DNA from: Bacillus sp. J33
Lineage (GTDB): Bacteria > Bacillota > Bacilli > Bacillales > Cytobacillaceae
Direction of reading: 5' to 3'
Length of the DNA: 51,503 bases
Assembly (NCBI RefSeq): GCF_000518885.1
Contig: NZ_JAEL01000034.1
Location: 1-51,503, forward strand
Part shown: piece by piece, positions 25,453 to 37,018 of the stretch
How positions within the stretch are numbered: the first letter of the stretch is position 1
Layout: every line of letters starts with the position of its first letter
Made by a program: the position numbers and the translations under genes
The notes under the pieces: model-generated
Told to the model about the DNA's origin: nothing
The model's input: only the letters and a program-made list of their open reading frames with translations
Database searches by the model: none

Positions 25453-25482
25453 GGAGCACCGCAGATACACTGCAGTGCCCCC
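25453..25482 (-). other. GC-rich hairpin upstream of the YiaA/B gene
   Basis: GGGGCACTGCAG and CTGCGGTGCTCC (minus strand) pair with two mismatches around TGTAT. It lacks a T-run and sits about 40 bp before the start codon, so it may be a leader structure rather than a terminator. Confidence 0.35.
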
Positions 25483-25589
25483 ACATATATCCATTATATA
25501 GAAATTTCTTGCAAATAATAGATAAATTTATTCTTAATTTCAAATTACGATTTCTGTACTCATGACTAGACAAACTAGTCTGCCCTATA

Positions 25590-25660
25590 GTTAAACAAAA
25601 AAGGCGCCTAGTTTGGCAGCTGATCTTGAACATAAACACTCCTATTTGTTTAAGTACAAT
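25590..25660 (+). repeat. Dispersed-repeat copy (GCCTAGTTTGGCAGCTGATC form)
   Basis: Reads GGCGCCTAGTTTGGCAGCTG then TCTTGAACATAAACACTCC. A close relative lies at 49405-49462. Confidence 0.6.
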
Positions 25661-25757
25661 CTGTCATATGTATTTGGATCCATTGATTAATTTATAGATA
25701 AAAAAATAAATTTCCAATATTTTTTGAAAAGATTATTTCGGGATAAGTGATTAGAAC

Positions 25758-25793
25758 AAAAAGAGGAGCCTCCAAAATAATTGGAGAACTCCA
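25758..25793 (-). terminator. Terminator of the GH30 gene
   Basis: On the minus strand GGAGTTCTCCAA pairs with TTGGAGGCTCC and is followed by TCTTTTTG. Confidence 0.85.
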
Positions 25794-25851
25794 TGCGGGA
25801 ATTTCATTGAGTTGAATTCAATAGATTACTGGTCATAAGTAATTTATTTAA

Positions 25852-27885
25852 CTATTTATTACCCGTCACATTGATTGGTGGTTCAAGATTGCCATCATTG
25901 AATTCAAAATAATCAACATTAAACATCTTTATATTGCTGCTGTTGTCACCCTTGAAAACTAAATATAAATCATGGAAGCCGTAGGCACCATCGATGGAAT
26001 TGGTATCAATCATGGTTGACACTTTAAACCATCGATTTGGATCATTCACTTTTGGAATTTCCATCTCACCTACAACTTTACCTGAATGTGGATTATCTAA
26101 CCTGACTTCAATCGTCCCGCCATTAATGGATGCAACATGGGCATTCATACTAAGCACACCTCGTTTGTGGGCCTGTCCATTTGCTGTACCATCCGCAAAA
26201 TTTACATTGGAGTATTTTACAAATGTACCATTGCGAATATTGGTAAGCACCTTGTTACCTCCAGCGTCTTCGCTCGCTTGAAGACCAGGTGACTGACCGT
26301 CATTTTCCTCTGCCAAATAAGTTGAAAACACATCCTTCATATCCGGTAATGCTGGAAGTTCGAAGCTTTTTGGAATGAAGCTTGTAACACTTGATCCTCT
26401 TAATTCCATTGTAAAGGCGCCGTCTTCCACTTTGATTTCATCCAGCTTTTTAAGGTTTTCACTAGCCGACGTACGATATGGAACGACAGCGTTTGTACCG
26501 TCAGGGAAATCATTTAATTTAAACGAAATCTTACGAGTTTCGGAGCTGTTGTTAACTGCTACAATGGTGAAGTTTCCTGTTTCAGGGTCTTTGAATGCGG
26601 TCACCATCACATCATCGACTGGATGTTTTTCTGCTCCAATCATCACATAACCCGGTTGGATGAATCGGCTATAGTTCCCAAAGGAATAATAACGTTTAAA
26701 CACCCTGAATAACCCGTTTTCAGTAGCAGCAACCCCTTGATTAGAACCGTCATTGACTAGGCGGATTAGATCAGAACCGTCTGCGCCGTTATTTGCAGCC
26801 GGCCACCACCAGAAATAAGCACTGATACCAGTAACGGTATACATGTTCCCGATTAGGTTCGCATACTTCATTGCATCCGTGATGATATTATCTTGGAACC
26901 TCTGTTTGTCGTTCCCTTGATTCATATATTCTGTTTGCCAAATCGTTTTTCCTATGCTTTTTGATACTTGGAATTCTTCAGGGTCAGGAGTGGTGTCACC
27001 ATTTTGCAAGCCTGTGTATCCATGAGCCGCAACAACATCAACGTAATCAACCGTATTCGGATCGTTTAATGCGTCAAGCACAAACTTTTCACTGAAGCCT
27101 ATTCCTTCACCTAAAACAATCTTCGCTGGTACATTTCTTTCTTCAAAAACAGGTCCGAGATAGTCGCGAACAAAGATATTTAGCTCCTCAGCTGTCCAAA
27201 GACTGCTGGAATAGCCTCCGGAGTGGTCCGGCTCATTCGCAGGAGAAATATAGCCAATGTCGATACCAAAGTGTTCCTTGTATCCAAGTACGTAATCCGC
27301 TAAATAATTGGCAAAATCATCGTACATATCCCTCCTTAATTTATTCGGAAGACCATTGTTAGTTTGTATTACACTGTTATTTTCCTTCATCCAGGCAGGT
27401 GCACTCCAAACGCTGCTGAAGAAGGTTTTTACACCGCGTTTTTGGGCTTCCTTCATAAGCCATATCTGATACTTGTCAAATTCATCCTTTTTCGTTTCCC
27501 ATTCAGGATCATCCCATACAAATTTGCCTGGTGCTGGCATAATCGTATCCGTCGGACCATCATAATGAGCGTTTCCCCATGTTCCGCCATCACCCACCAT
27601 GGTACGCACAATACTTAGACCGATGCCATTGTCCTGGTTAAATATCATATCAAGTATTTGTGTTCTTACAGGTTCCTTCAGCCTCATAATCGATCCGGCT
27701 TTGTGAAAAGCAAATGCTCCTCCAAAGCCATCTACGTTTTGAAGTTCTTCTTCCCAATTTACGATACTAACTGGTACATCTTCTTTGCTTTTTGCAGCAG
27801 ACAAACCATTCAAAGCAAAACCGCCGAATGCCAAGGAAAAGCACAAACACATTGAAATGATCAGCTTTAAATACCTAAAACGCAT
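25852..27885 (-). CDS. Secreted glycoside hydrolase family 30 enzyme with C-terminal CBM6-like module
   Basis: A 677-residue exported enzyme. A signal peptide (MRFRYLKLIISMCLCFSLAF..) ends near residue 34. The GH30 (beta/alpha)8 barrel spans about 45-420, with acid/base Glu218 in ANEPD and nucleophile Glu319 in QTEYMNQG. A beta-rich side domain covers 420-505, and a CBM6-like module 520-660 (GTFVKYSNVNF, GGTIEVRLDNP, DYFEFN). GH30 enzymes act on xylan, beta-1,6-glucan or glucosylceramide; the exact substrate is not decidable here. I chose ATG 27885 because AAGGAG is 10 nt upstream. The promoter carries a perfect cre, so glucose repression is expected. Confidence 0.92.
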   Translation of the reverse strand: MRFRYLKLIISMCLCFSLAFGGFALNGLSAAKSKEDVPVSIVNWEEELQNVDGFGGAFAFHKAGSIMRLKEPVRTQILDMIFNQDNGIGLSIVRTMVGDGGTWGNAHYDGPTDTIMPAPGKFVWDDPEWETKKDEFDKYQIWLMKEAQKRGVKTFFSSVWSAPAWMKENNSVIQTNNGLPNKLRRDMYDDFANYLADYVLGYKEHFGIDIGYISPANEPDHSGGYSSSLWTAEELNIFVRDYLGPVFEERNVPAKIVLGEGIGFSEKFVLDALNDPNTVDYVDVVAAHGYTGLQNGDTTPDPEEFQVSKSIGKTIWQTEYMNQGNDKQRFQDNIITDAMKYANLIGNMYTVTGISAYFWWWPAANNGADGSDLIRLVNDGSNQGVAATENGLFRVFKRYYSFGNYSRFIQPGYVMIGAEKHPVDDVMVTAFKDPETGNFTIVAVNNSSETRKISFKLNDFPDGTNAVVPYRTSASENLKKLDEIKVEDGAFTMELRGSSVTSFIPKSFELPALPDMKDVFSTYLAEENDGQSPGLQASEDAGGNKVLTNIRNGTFVKYSNVNFADGTANGQAHKRGVLSMNAHVASINGGTIEVRLDNPHSGKVVGEMEIPKVNDPNRWFKVSTMIDTNSIDGAYGFHDLYLVFKGDNSSNIKMFNVDYFEFNDGNLEPPINVTGNK

Positions 27886-27933
27886 ACATTTTCCACTCCT
27901 TTGTTTGTTCATTGGATAAACTAATGCCATTTT

Positions 27934-27963
27934 ATTGTAATTAGTTTATGTAAGCGTTGTCAA
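27934..27963 (-). promoter_or_regulatory. Sigma-A promoter with overlapping CcpA cre box for the GH30 gene
   Basis: Minus strand TTGACA (27963-27958) and TACAAT (27939-27934) are 18 bp apart. ATGTAAGCGTTGTCAA at 27948-27963 matches the WTGNAANCGNWNNCAW cre consensus at every fixed position and covers the -35 box, the position expected for repression. Confidence 0.88.
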
Positions 27964-28647
27964 TCACTTTTAAAAAATTCTGACTATTATAGTTATTTCG
28001 GTTTGCAAAATGGGATATCTTGGATTCCTGTTCGTTCTAAAGAAACGAATAGTAGGTGCATCTTCAGCAAGTTTCGCTATATTGTAAATTTTATCGTGGA
28101 ATAAATTAAATATTAAAAGGAGTGAGCTTGAAGCCTCACTCCAACATGATGAATTTCCATTCCGTTCTTCTGTAATTATTTCAAGTGCCTCATCATAACA
28201 TTCAAGTTAACAAATAAACCACAATTAGTGAATTACTAATATTAGATGCTGATCTTGAAAAGTACATTAAGAATCTTAAAGTATACAAATACCCATTCTT
28301 TTACTGGTGTTTTCTTAAAATAGCAATATTTCAGGATTGGCGGTTTACTGCTACACAAATGGCTGTTGTGTATTGTGCTGCGAAGTTTGCTGTTGGCACT
28401 ATATCTGAGGGACTCTATATGGAGGCTGGAGATTCAATTCGATCTGTGTAATAAATATTTCGCCAGGTGTACCGGGTCAGATCTGGCTGATAGCATTTCG
28501 GATGAATATCCTTATCAAGTCATGAAGGAATATCGAGGAATTTCGCTTTCACATGAGCCAATTGCTCGTTCGATTATGTTTTTCGATTGAACAGCCAGAG
28601 GACGTTTATATGAATGCGATCATCCTCCAGCCTGTCAATTGCTGCAT
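27964..28647. other. Intergenic region; no supported gene
   Basis: Holds a perfect 8-bp hairpin (GGAGTGAG / CTCACTCC, near 28121-28144). A short plus-strand frame around 28366-28590 has a protein-like end (SDEYPYQVMKEYRGISLSHE) but no start signal. It may be a worn gene fragment. Confidence 0.35.
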
Positions 28648-28686
28648 TAAAAATAAGGGCCAGATTTTGTCTGACCCTTCCTTTTT
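28648..28686 (-). terminator. Terminator of the Bce-type operon
   Basis: AAGGGTCAGA and TCTGGCCCTT pair around CAAAA, followed by ATTTTT on the minus strand. Confidence 0.85.
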
Positions 28687-28700
28687 GTATTCCTATTCAT

Positions 28701-30563
28701 TTATATCGACGCCTTAATCTGCTTTGTATAGAAAAAGCGTACAATGAAGAAGTAAACAACCTGGATGGCTAAGAAAACACCCAGAACAATAACTGATTCC
28801 TTAAATAGATTAAAATAGAACAGGTTCGATAACGCTGTCAGCGCTACAGCTCCGTGGATGAGAGCGACAAGTATTGGCGCGAAAAACAGAATCATGGTTT
28901 GTCTGTTTAATACTTTTTTCAGTTCTTTATCGGTTAACCCCATTTTTGAGATCGACTTAAATTTTTGTTTATCTTCATCCAAGTCCATGTAAAGCCGGAA
29001 GTATAGGAAACTGCCAGCAGATACGAAAAAGACAATCCCGATAAATAGTCCGACAAATAAAATGGGCCCGTAGCCTTTCATGATTTCGTGTATTTCATAG
29101 TCTACTGACATAATTTCATATCTTGGCAGTTTCTTGTATAGCTTTTCAGAAGCAGCCATTACCCCTTCTTTTCCATCTATTGCTTGCCACGCATAATAGC
29201 TTTGCTGATCCTTTGGTTCAGGAAGCTTTTTATAGTCTTCATCTGACACAATATAATACGAATCTGTTGCAGGCAAGGCTTTTGAATGAATGACTTCTTT
29301 TGGTTTTAAGGATGCACCAGAAGTAAGTGTAATTGCTTCATTTAGCAGTTCCTTAGTTTGCCCGAAGTTTGTCCCTTCAAATTCCACCACCATTACTTGC
29401 CCGTCTTTTAAGTCAATGGCATCTTCGCCAATGAGCGCGGCAAAGCGGTTAAAATCGGATTGATTGGCAATCAGAATGGTATCCCCGCCAATTTCAAAGT
29501 AGCGTAATACTGTATGCTCTGAAGCTGTTTCAATCTTTTCATCCTTTAACGTTTGATTGATAAACGCTACATTCTGTTGTTCATTTTCCTCATATGTCTG
29601 ATAGGAAAACGTAGTGGCATTCACATTTTTTATGCTTGATGTCAGGAAGGATTGAAATCCAAATAAAGAACCGATCGCACAAAACGCGACCGTTGAAACC
29701 ATAGCTACCATGAAAAAGGTCCGCGCATTATCCTTCATGCGAAAGGCTAAATCCGAAAACAGCAGCATATTGGTTTTAAACCAAAAAACACGTTCATTCT
29801 GCTTTAACTTTCTAATAATAAAAACGCTTAATTGCGTAAATAACAAATACGTGCCAATACAAACAACGATAATAACAGGCACCATTGCTGCTACAACCAG
29901 CATGCCTTCTACTAGTAGGGCAACAGCATACCCCGCCCCTAGTAAAAGTACAGCTAACAGCGTTAAAAAAAGATTCGCTCTTGGCTCACCCTTTGACATT
30001 TTATTCCCTTTAATTAATTCAATCAGCTTTTTACTGCGCAGAACATACGTAACAAATAAAGAAATAAAGAAAAATAAAATAATAAAGGAAACAAAGGTGA
30101 CTATGATTGCTTTCGCTGGAAAATAAAAAGTCAGCGCACGTTCAATAATCAATACATTTTCAGCTAATAGTAAAATAGCCTTTGCAAAAACAACGCCAAG
30201 GAATATACCGCCTAGTGTTGCTAAAAATCCAATGAGCATATTTTCCAAAAAGACCATGAGACGGATTTGTTTCATTGACATGCCTTGCATGACTAATAAA
30301 CCAAACTCTTTTTTCCTGGATTGTAAAAATGAGCTCATCGAATATAAGACAAAAAAGAATGAAAACACATAAATAATCCCTGCTGCAGCATTCATTCCTT
30401 TCGTTACACTTGAGTTCATATTATCGCCGCTCAATACAGGATGATTCGCAAAAATGGAGAAGGTAAAAAAGACCATCACCGTAAATAAACTGCTGAGAAA
30501 GTAGGCTGCATATAATCTTTTATTGCGTATGACGTTGTTAAACGCGAACTGTCGAAAGGTCAT
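28701..30563 (-). CDS. BceB-type ABC transporter permease
   Basis: A 620-residue FtsX-fold permease with about ten membrane helices and a large extracellular domain between helices 7 and 8 (residues about 300-510), the layout of BceB, VraG and YxdM. The N-terminus TFRQFAFNNVIRNKRLYAAYF is typical. Such permeases detect peptide antibiotics such as bacitracin or nisin, signal to the partner histidine kinase and confer resistance by freeing lipid targets. I prefer ATG 30563 over ATG 30569 because GGAGGGG sits 6 nt before it. It overlaps the ATPase gene by 26 bp. The cognate antibiotic is not predictable. Confidence 0.93.
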   Translation of the reverse strand: MTFRQFAFNNVIRNKRLYAAYFLSSLFTVMVFFTFSIFANHPVLSGDNMNSSVTKGMNAAAGIIYVFSFFFVLYSMSSFLQSRKKEFGLLVMQGMSMKQIRLMVFLENMLIGFLATLGGIFLGVVFAKAILLLAENVLIIERALTFYFPAKAIIVTFVSFIILFFFISLFVTYVLRSKKLIELIKGNKMSKGEPRANLFLTLLAVLLLGAGYAVALLVEGMLVVAAMVPVIIVVCIGTYLLFTQLSVFIIRKLKQNERVFWFKTNMLLFSDLAFRMKDNARTFFMVAMVSTVAFCAIGSLFGFQSFLTSSIKNVNATTFSYQTYEENEQQNVAFINQTLKDEKIETASEHTVLRYFEIGGDTILIANQSDFNRFAALIGEDAIDLKDGQVMVVEFEGTNFGQTKELLNEAITLTSGASLKPKEVIHSKALPATDSYYIVSDEDYKKLPEPKDQQSYYAWQAIDGKEGVMAASEKLYKKLPRYEIMSVDYEIHEIMKGYGPILFVGLFIGIVFFVSAGSFLYFRLYMDLDEDKQKFKSISKMGLTDKELKKVLNRQTMILFFAPILVALIHGAVALTALSNLFYFNLFKESVIVLGVFLAIQVVYFFIVRFFYTKQIKASI

Positions 30564-31302
30564 GTGCATCCCCTCCCAGCAAAGAAAGCGTATCTATGAT
30601 CTTTTGGAAAAAGGCCTGGCGATTATCACCACGGTGAATCTCCGAATAGAACTTTCCGTCACGAATAAAGATAACACGATTACAATAGCTTGCTGCTTGC
30701 GCATCATGTGTTACAAGCATCATGGTTGTCTTCTCATTTTTATTAATGGACTCGAGCATTTCCATAACATCCTTTGAAGACTTGGAATCAAGGTTGCCAG
30801 TTGGTTCATCCGCTAATAGAAGCTTAGGTCTATGGATCATCGCTCTTGCAACAGCTGCTCTTTGCGCTTGCCCTCCTGATATTTCATATGTCCGTTTTTT
30901 CATAATGCCTGTAATCCCTAATTTTTCGGCAATTTCATATGCCTTGTCCTTCATTTCCCTCACTTTTTTCCCGTCTAATGTTAACGGCAGGACAATATTT
31001 TCTTCAACCGTTAAGGTATGAAGTAAATTGAAGTCCTGAAAGACAAAGCCTAATTCACGCCGGCGGAATTTTGCTAACGCCTCTTTTTTTAATGTATGTG
31101 GGTTGCTTCCATTGATCAGGATTTCTCCTGTTGTCGGTTCATCAATTGTAGCAATCATGTTCAGCAGCGTTGTTTTCCCGCTTCCTGAAGGACCCATGAT
31201 TCCGACGAATTCACCTGCTTCAATGGTTAAATCTATGTCCGTTAACGCACGGTACGCGATCTTTCCTTCATAAATCTTGCTTACTTGTTTCACTTTAAGC
31301 AT
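30538..31302 (-). CDS. BceA-type ABC transporter ATP-binding protein
   Basis: A 254-residue ATPase with Walker A GPSGSGKTTLL, Q-loop VFQDFNLLHTLTVEEN, signature SGGQAQRAAVARA, Walker B LLLADEPTGNLD and switch His in LVTHDAQA. Highly similar to BceA/YxdL/MacB-like domains that power FtsX-fold permeases by mechanotransmission. ATG 31302 is preceded by AAAGGAG. Its promoter region holds a BceR-type box, so it should be induced separately from the constitutive regulator genes. Confidence 0.94.
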   Translation of the reverse strand: MLKVKQVSKIYEGKIAYRALTDIDLTIEAGEFVGIMGPSGSGKTTLLNMIATIDEPTTGEILINGSNPHTLKKEALAKFRRRELGFVFQDFNLLHTLTVEENIVLPLTLDGKKVREMKDKAYEIAEKLGITGIMKKRTYEISGGQAQRAAVARAMIHRPKLLLADEPTGNLDSKSSKDVMEMLESINKNEKTTMMLVTHDAQAASYCNRVIFIRDGKFYSEIHRGDNRQAFFQKIIDTLSLLGGDAHDLSTVRV

Positions 31303-31338
31303 CACAAGTTCTCCTTTCCTTTCATTTGACTTGTGATC

Positions 31339-31403
31339 AGTATAACTTCTGTGCAATCTTCAAAAAATCGATTTTTCTTTCACTTACCTTACATCGCTGT
31401 AAG
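31339..31403 (-). promoter_or_regulatory. BceR-type operator and -10 box upstream of the ABC genes
   Basis: CTTACATCGCTGTAAG (31388-31403) is an inverted repeat TTACA-N4-TGTAA, the form described for BceR-like regulators. It overlaps the last codons of the kinase gene. A TATACT -10 (31344-31339) lies downstream on the minus strand with no good -35, as expected for an activator-dependent promoter. Confidence 0.8.
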
Positions 31404-32390
31404 ATTTTGCGTTGTTCCAAAAATCAATCGAAAGGCTGATCCTTCCCCCACCTTGGATTCAAGTTCAAGGCGATGGCCAAGGTGATCGGCTGCCTCCTTC
31501 GTCAAATACAGTCCCATACCTGTTGATTCTCTGAATTTCCGTCCATTTTCACCGGTATAAAAGGGATCAAAAACACGTCGCCTGTCCGTTTCTGGAATCC
31601 CAACGCCAAAGTCCTTTACCTCTAGAACAGCCTCTCCTTCCCTTTCGTAGATTGAAATATCAACCCGATTGCTTTTCCCTTTAGAATATTTGACCGCATT
31701 ATTGATCAGCTGTGAAAGAATAAAGAACAGCCATTTTTCATCCGTTTCAACGATGATATCCCTTTTTTGCTGCAGCAGATTCGGATACACCTTGTTCCGA
31801 ATATAAAACCGTTTGTTTTCACCATTTACTTCATTAATCATTTTGGATAAATTTACAGGCTTAATATGAAAATCCTGTTCGATGGTCCGAAGTCTTGCCA
31901 TGTAGAGGATGGTATTTAAGCCTGTTTTCATTCGATCTGTCTCTTCACGAATACTGGATGAGTCAGGTTCATCCAAGTTTTGCGCGATAAGCTCAATGAC
32001 TGAAAGAGGTGTTTTCATCTGATGGACCCATTGATCCATAAACTTTAAGTGCTCCTCTTGCTTGGATTCCAGCGCTTTTATTCTTGTTTGATATTGTTTG
32101 TACTGATCCTTCAGCAGCTGATCAAGCGCCTGTGAGATTGGAGTGGCTTCTGTCGTTTGAAAGGAATCGTCCAGGGAAGTAAGTTCGTTCGTCAGCCTCA
32201 TATAAAACTTCCGGCGGCTTAAAAAGTGGTAAGTAAGATAACCCGTGAGTAAGAAAAGACCGAGAAAGATCGCATAGAAGGCTGGTAAAAGATGACGATA
32301 GCCATCAAGCCAGTAGATGGCGAGAATCACAAAAAATTGGATGACTTGTACAGCCATTAACAATGCATGCTCTCTAAAGAATAATTTCAT
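31389..32390 (-). CDS. BceS-type sensor histidine kinase (intramembrane-sensing)
   Basis: A 333-residue kinase with two N-terminal membrane helices (about 13-28 and 35-56) joined by only a few residues, so it has no sensor domain of its own. The H-box is WVHQMKTPLSVIE (His123), and the N, G1 and G2 boxes are LINNAVKYS, VKDFGVGIP and STGMGLYLTKEAA. These kinases read the transport state of the BceAB transporter. ATG 32390 is preceded by GGAG; the regulator stop lies 15 bp upstream, so both are co-transcribed. Confidence 0.93.
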   Translation of the reverse strand: MKLFFREHALLMAVQVIQFFVILAIYWLDGYRHLLPAFYAIFLGLFLLTGYLTYHFLSRRKFYMRLTNELTSLDDSFQTTEATPISQALDQLLKDQYKQYQTRIKALESKQEEHLKFMDQWVHQMKTPLSVIELIAQNLDEPDSSSIREETDRMKTGLNTILYMARLRTIEQDFHIKPVNLSKMINEVNGENKRFYIRNKVYPNLLQQKRDIIVETDEKWLFFILSQLINNAVKYSKGKSNRVDISIYEREGEAVLEVKDFGVGIPETDRRRVFDPFYTGENGRKFRESTGMGLYLTKEAADHLGHRLELESKVGEGSAFRLIFGTTQNLTAM

Positions 32391-32404
32391 TTGTCTCCAA
32401 CCCT

Positions 32405-33094
32405 TCACCAATTAACAATCAAACGATAGCCGGCACCCCTCACTGTTTCTACTGATCCTGGAAGGCCAACAGCTTCAAATTTTTTCCTTACTCTTGCAAT
32501 ATTCACATTTAACGTATTTTCATCAACATAGGTTTGTTCATCCCATAGCTTTTCCAGCAAGTCTTCACGACCGGCAACACGAGGGTATCGTTCTAGTAAA
32601 CTTTCGATTATATCCGCTTCTTTTTTGGATAATGGGACGGTTTTATCACGAAATGTCAATTCCAGTCTTTCCGGGAATAGCTTTAACCCCTCTGTCTCTA
32701 AAATTCGTTCTTGGGCATGTGATGCATATTCCCCGTAGGCACGACGAAGCTGACTGCGTATTTTTGCCATCACAATTTCAGGATGAAAGGGCTTTGTGAT
32801 AAAATCATCACCGCCATTTTCAAGAGCCATTACCTGATCCATCTCCCCTACCCGTGCGGAAATAAATATTACCGGACAGATCGACTCCTTCCGTATTTGC
32901 CTGCACCAGTAATAGCCATCAAAGCTAGGAAGATTAATATCTAATAGTACAAGGTCTGGTTTCTGATTATGGAACTCATCCATAACATCATCGAAATTTG
33001 CCACGATGATGGCATTATAGCCATATTTCACTATATATGATTGAAGGTGCTCCGCAATTTTGGGATCATCCTCAATTATTAATACGTTTTGCAT
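32405..33094 (-). CDS. BceR-type response regulator (OmpR family)
   Basis: A 229-residue regulator: receiver domain 1-115 with acidic pair IIEDD, phospho-acceptor Asp52 (VLLDINLPSFDG) and Lys in FITKPFHP, then an OmpR winged helix (DENTLNVNIARVRKKFE, RGAGYRLI). It should bind the TTACA-N4-TGTAA site before the ABC genes when phosphorylated by the adjacent kinase. AAGGAGTGAGAGG precedes the ATG. Confidence 0.95.
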   Translation of the reverse strand: MQNVLIIEDDPKIAEHLQSYIVKYGYNAIIVANFDDVMDEFHNQKPDLVLLDINLPSFDGYYWCRQIRKESICPVIFISARVGEMDQVMALENGGDDFITKPFHPEIVMAKIRSQLRRAYGEYASHAQERILETEGLKLFPERLELTFRDKTVPLSKKEADIIESLLERYPRVAGREDLLEKLWDEQTYVDENTLNVNIARVRKKFEAVGLPGSVETVRGAGYRLIVNW

Positions 33095-33303
33095 CCTCTC
33101 ACTCCTTTTTCTCTAGAAAATTATGCCATATAAAGAATGTGAATTCAAAACACATATCCAACCTTACAAGAATGGGAGATGAGATAGAGTAATTCCTTAA
33201 CATTTATTTCATCCCCCCTCTTATTAAGATTTGGTTGCGAGCAATCAAATCGGCCTATCAATTTTATTACAACCTCTTCTTTGAGAAACTGCCCATAAAA
33301 ATG

Positions 33304-33342
33304 AAAAAGGACGCTTATCCTAATTAAAGAATAGCGCCCTTT
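33304..33342 (-). terminator. Probable rph terminator
   Basis: AAAGGGCGCTAT and ATAAGCGTCCTTT pair imperfectly and are followed by TTCATTTTT on the minus strand. The sequence also resembles a dispersed Bacillus hairpin. Confidence 0.65.
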
Positions 33343-33511
33343 ACAGAAGGATCGATTTAAAGGTTAACTTAATAGATATTAATATCGATCTTCAGATGCT
33401 GCCCCCTCATATGTCCTAGTGAAAGGGTTCTTGCCATGGAACGCAAAGCACCATGATGTCAATGATTCTCCTAATTCGAATTCACTTCTTTTATGATATG
33501 AATGTAAAGGA

Positions 33512-36142
<2,631 letters not shown>

Positions 36143-36191
36143 TTATCGCTCCATACCAAGACGAATCATATGACAAAAATGGTTCATCTGA

Positions 36192-36245
36192 TCAGCCCAT
36201 TTCACTGCCCAATCGTATTTGCTTCTGGCGAATTTCCATGTTCAT
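36192..36245 (-). CDS. Leader ORF upstream of rph (17 residues)
   Basis: AAAGGAGG, eight nt before an ATG at 36245, opens MNMEIRQKQIRLGSEMG and stop, ending 65 bp before rph. One base out of frame, the same stretch reads FARSKYDWAVKWADQMNHFC and then MIRLGMER, which looks more protein-like. It is either a regulatory leader peptide or a small gene with a single-base insertion (GAAATTC for GAATTC). Confidence 0.5.
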   Translation of the reverse strand: MNMEIRQKQIRLGSEMG

Positions 36246-36288
36246 ATCAAGTCCTCCTTTAAAAAATAAAAATTGGGGTTGACTACAA

Positions 36289-36338
36289 CGGATTTTATGA
36301 TATATAATTATAATAGGGATTAATATATGAAAAATCCG
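36289..36338 (-). promoter_or_regulatory. Inverted repeat spanning a -10 box upstream of rph
   Basis: CGGATTTTATGATATAT and ATATATGAAAAATCCG are near-complementary arms (14 of 17 positions). They flank TATAAT (36312-36307, minus strand). It could be the operator of rph and its leader ORF. Confidence 0.5.
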
Positions 36339-36492
36339 GTATTAGTGTATCTATATAAATTTACCACAGGGTCTCATTTTTTTCAATGTATTTACACAAC
36401 CAATATTGTTGAGGAAGAAAAACCCCATTTTACAAGACAAATGACTCACAAAAAATGATATGCAAATATCCAATCTTTTAGTGCAGCTTAAG

Positions 36493-36578
36493 GAAAATAC
36501 GAATTTACAACGTTAAGAATCTCCAATATTAAAAAGCCCAATTTCTTAGTATTAATATTAAGAAATTGGGCCTTTTTT
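36493..36578 (-). repeat. Dispersed repeat with terminator-like hairpin, copy 2
   Basis: The minus strand shows a 16-bp stem (GCCCAATTTCTTA / TAAGAAATTGGGC), then TTTTTAATA and TTAACGTTGTAAATTCG, the same order as at 15770-15850. Confidence 0.7.
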
Positions 36579-36641
36579 CGTTCCCTCATTAAAGTGCCAT
36601 TTTTGCGTAAGATCTTGAAAGGTGCCTATAAACGGATTCAT

Positions 36642-36866
36642 TTATAGATGAGTTAAACGATTGACGAGTTTTCCGAAAGGATCCCTAATGCCAAAACGCC
36701 GCCCATCCAGAATATGGCCGTATAGAAAAAGAATGAGCGAGATTCTTATCCCGGAATTGCAATATACGGCCCGCACCTCCTTTATTCAGGGAAAGCACCC
36801 GCCCGATTGTTGAAGATCTTATATAATATGTCTTGTTGAACTTAAGCACCTGATCGTTTAAGTGAA
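36642..36866 (-). pseudogene. Worn gene fragment and two dispersed-repeat copies
   Basis: One minus frame ends GIRDPFGKLVNRLTHL and stop (36642); the neighbouring frame reads IRPYSGWAAFW just upstream, so a frameshift splits a C-terminal protein fragment that I could not assign. Two repeat copies (AAAGCACCCGCCCGATTG at 36793 and TTGAACTTAAGCACCTGATC at 36836) lie beyond it. Confidence 0.3.
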
Positions 36867-36897
36867 CTATTTTACAAATCTATACCTTAAATATGTA

Positions 36898-36926
36898 AAA
36901 CCCCGACCTAACATTAGGACAGGGTT
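36898..36926 (-). terminator. Possible terminator downstream of the VOC gene
   Basis: AACCCTGTCCTAA and TTAGGTCGGGGTT pair with one mismatch on the minus strand, followed by TTAC; about 90 bp past the stop. Confidence 0.5.
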
Positions 36927-37018
36927 AACATAAAGTTGTTCAATTTTTGAAATAACACTTCACCGGTCTTAAACTTACCAATAGTGTCACATAGAAACTA
37001 GGTTCTTTCGTCATTTCG

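Noticed and set aside
28366..28590. 74-codon plus-strand ORF in the GH30-Bce gap
   Set aside because: No ribosome binding site; only its last third looks protein-like. Mentioned under the gap as a possible worn fragment rather than a gene.
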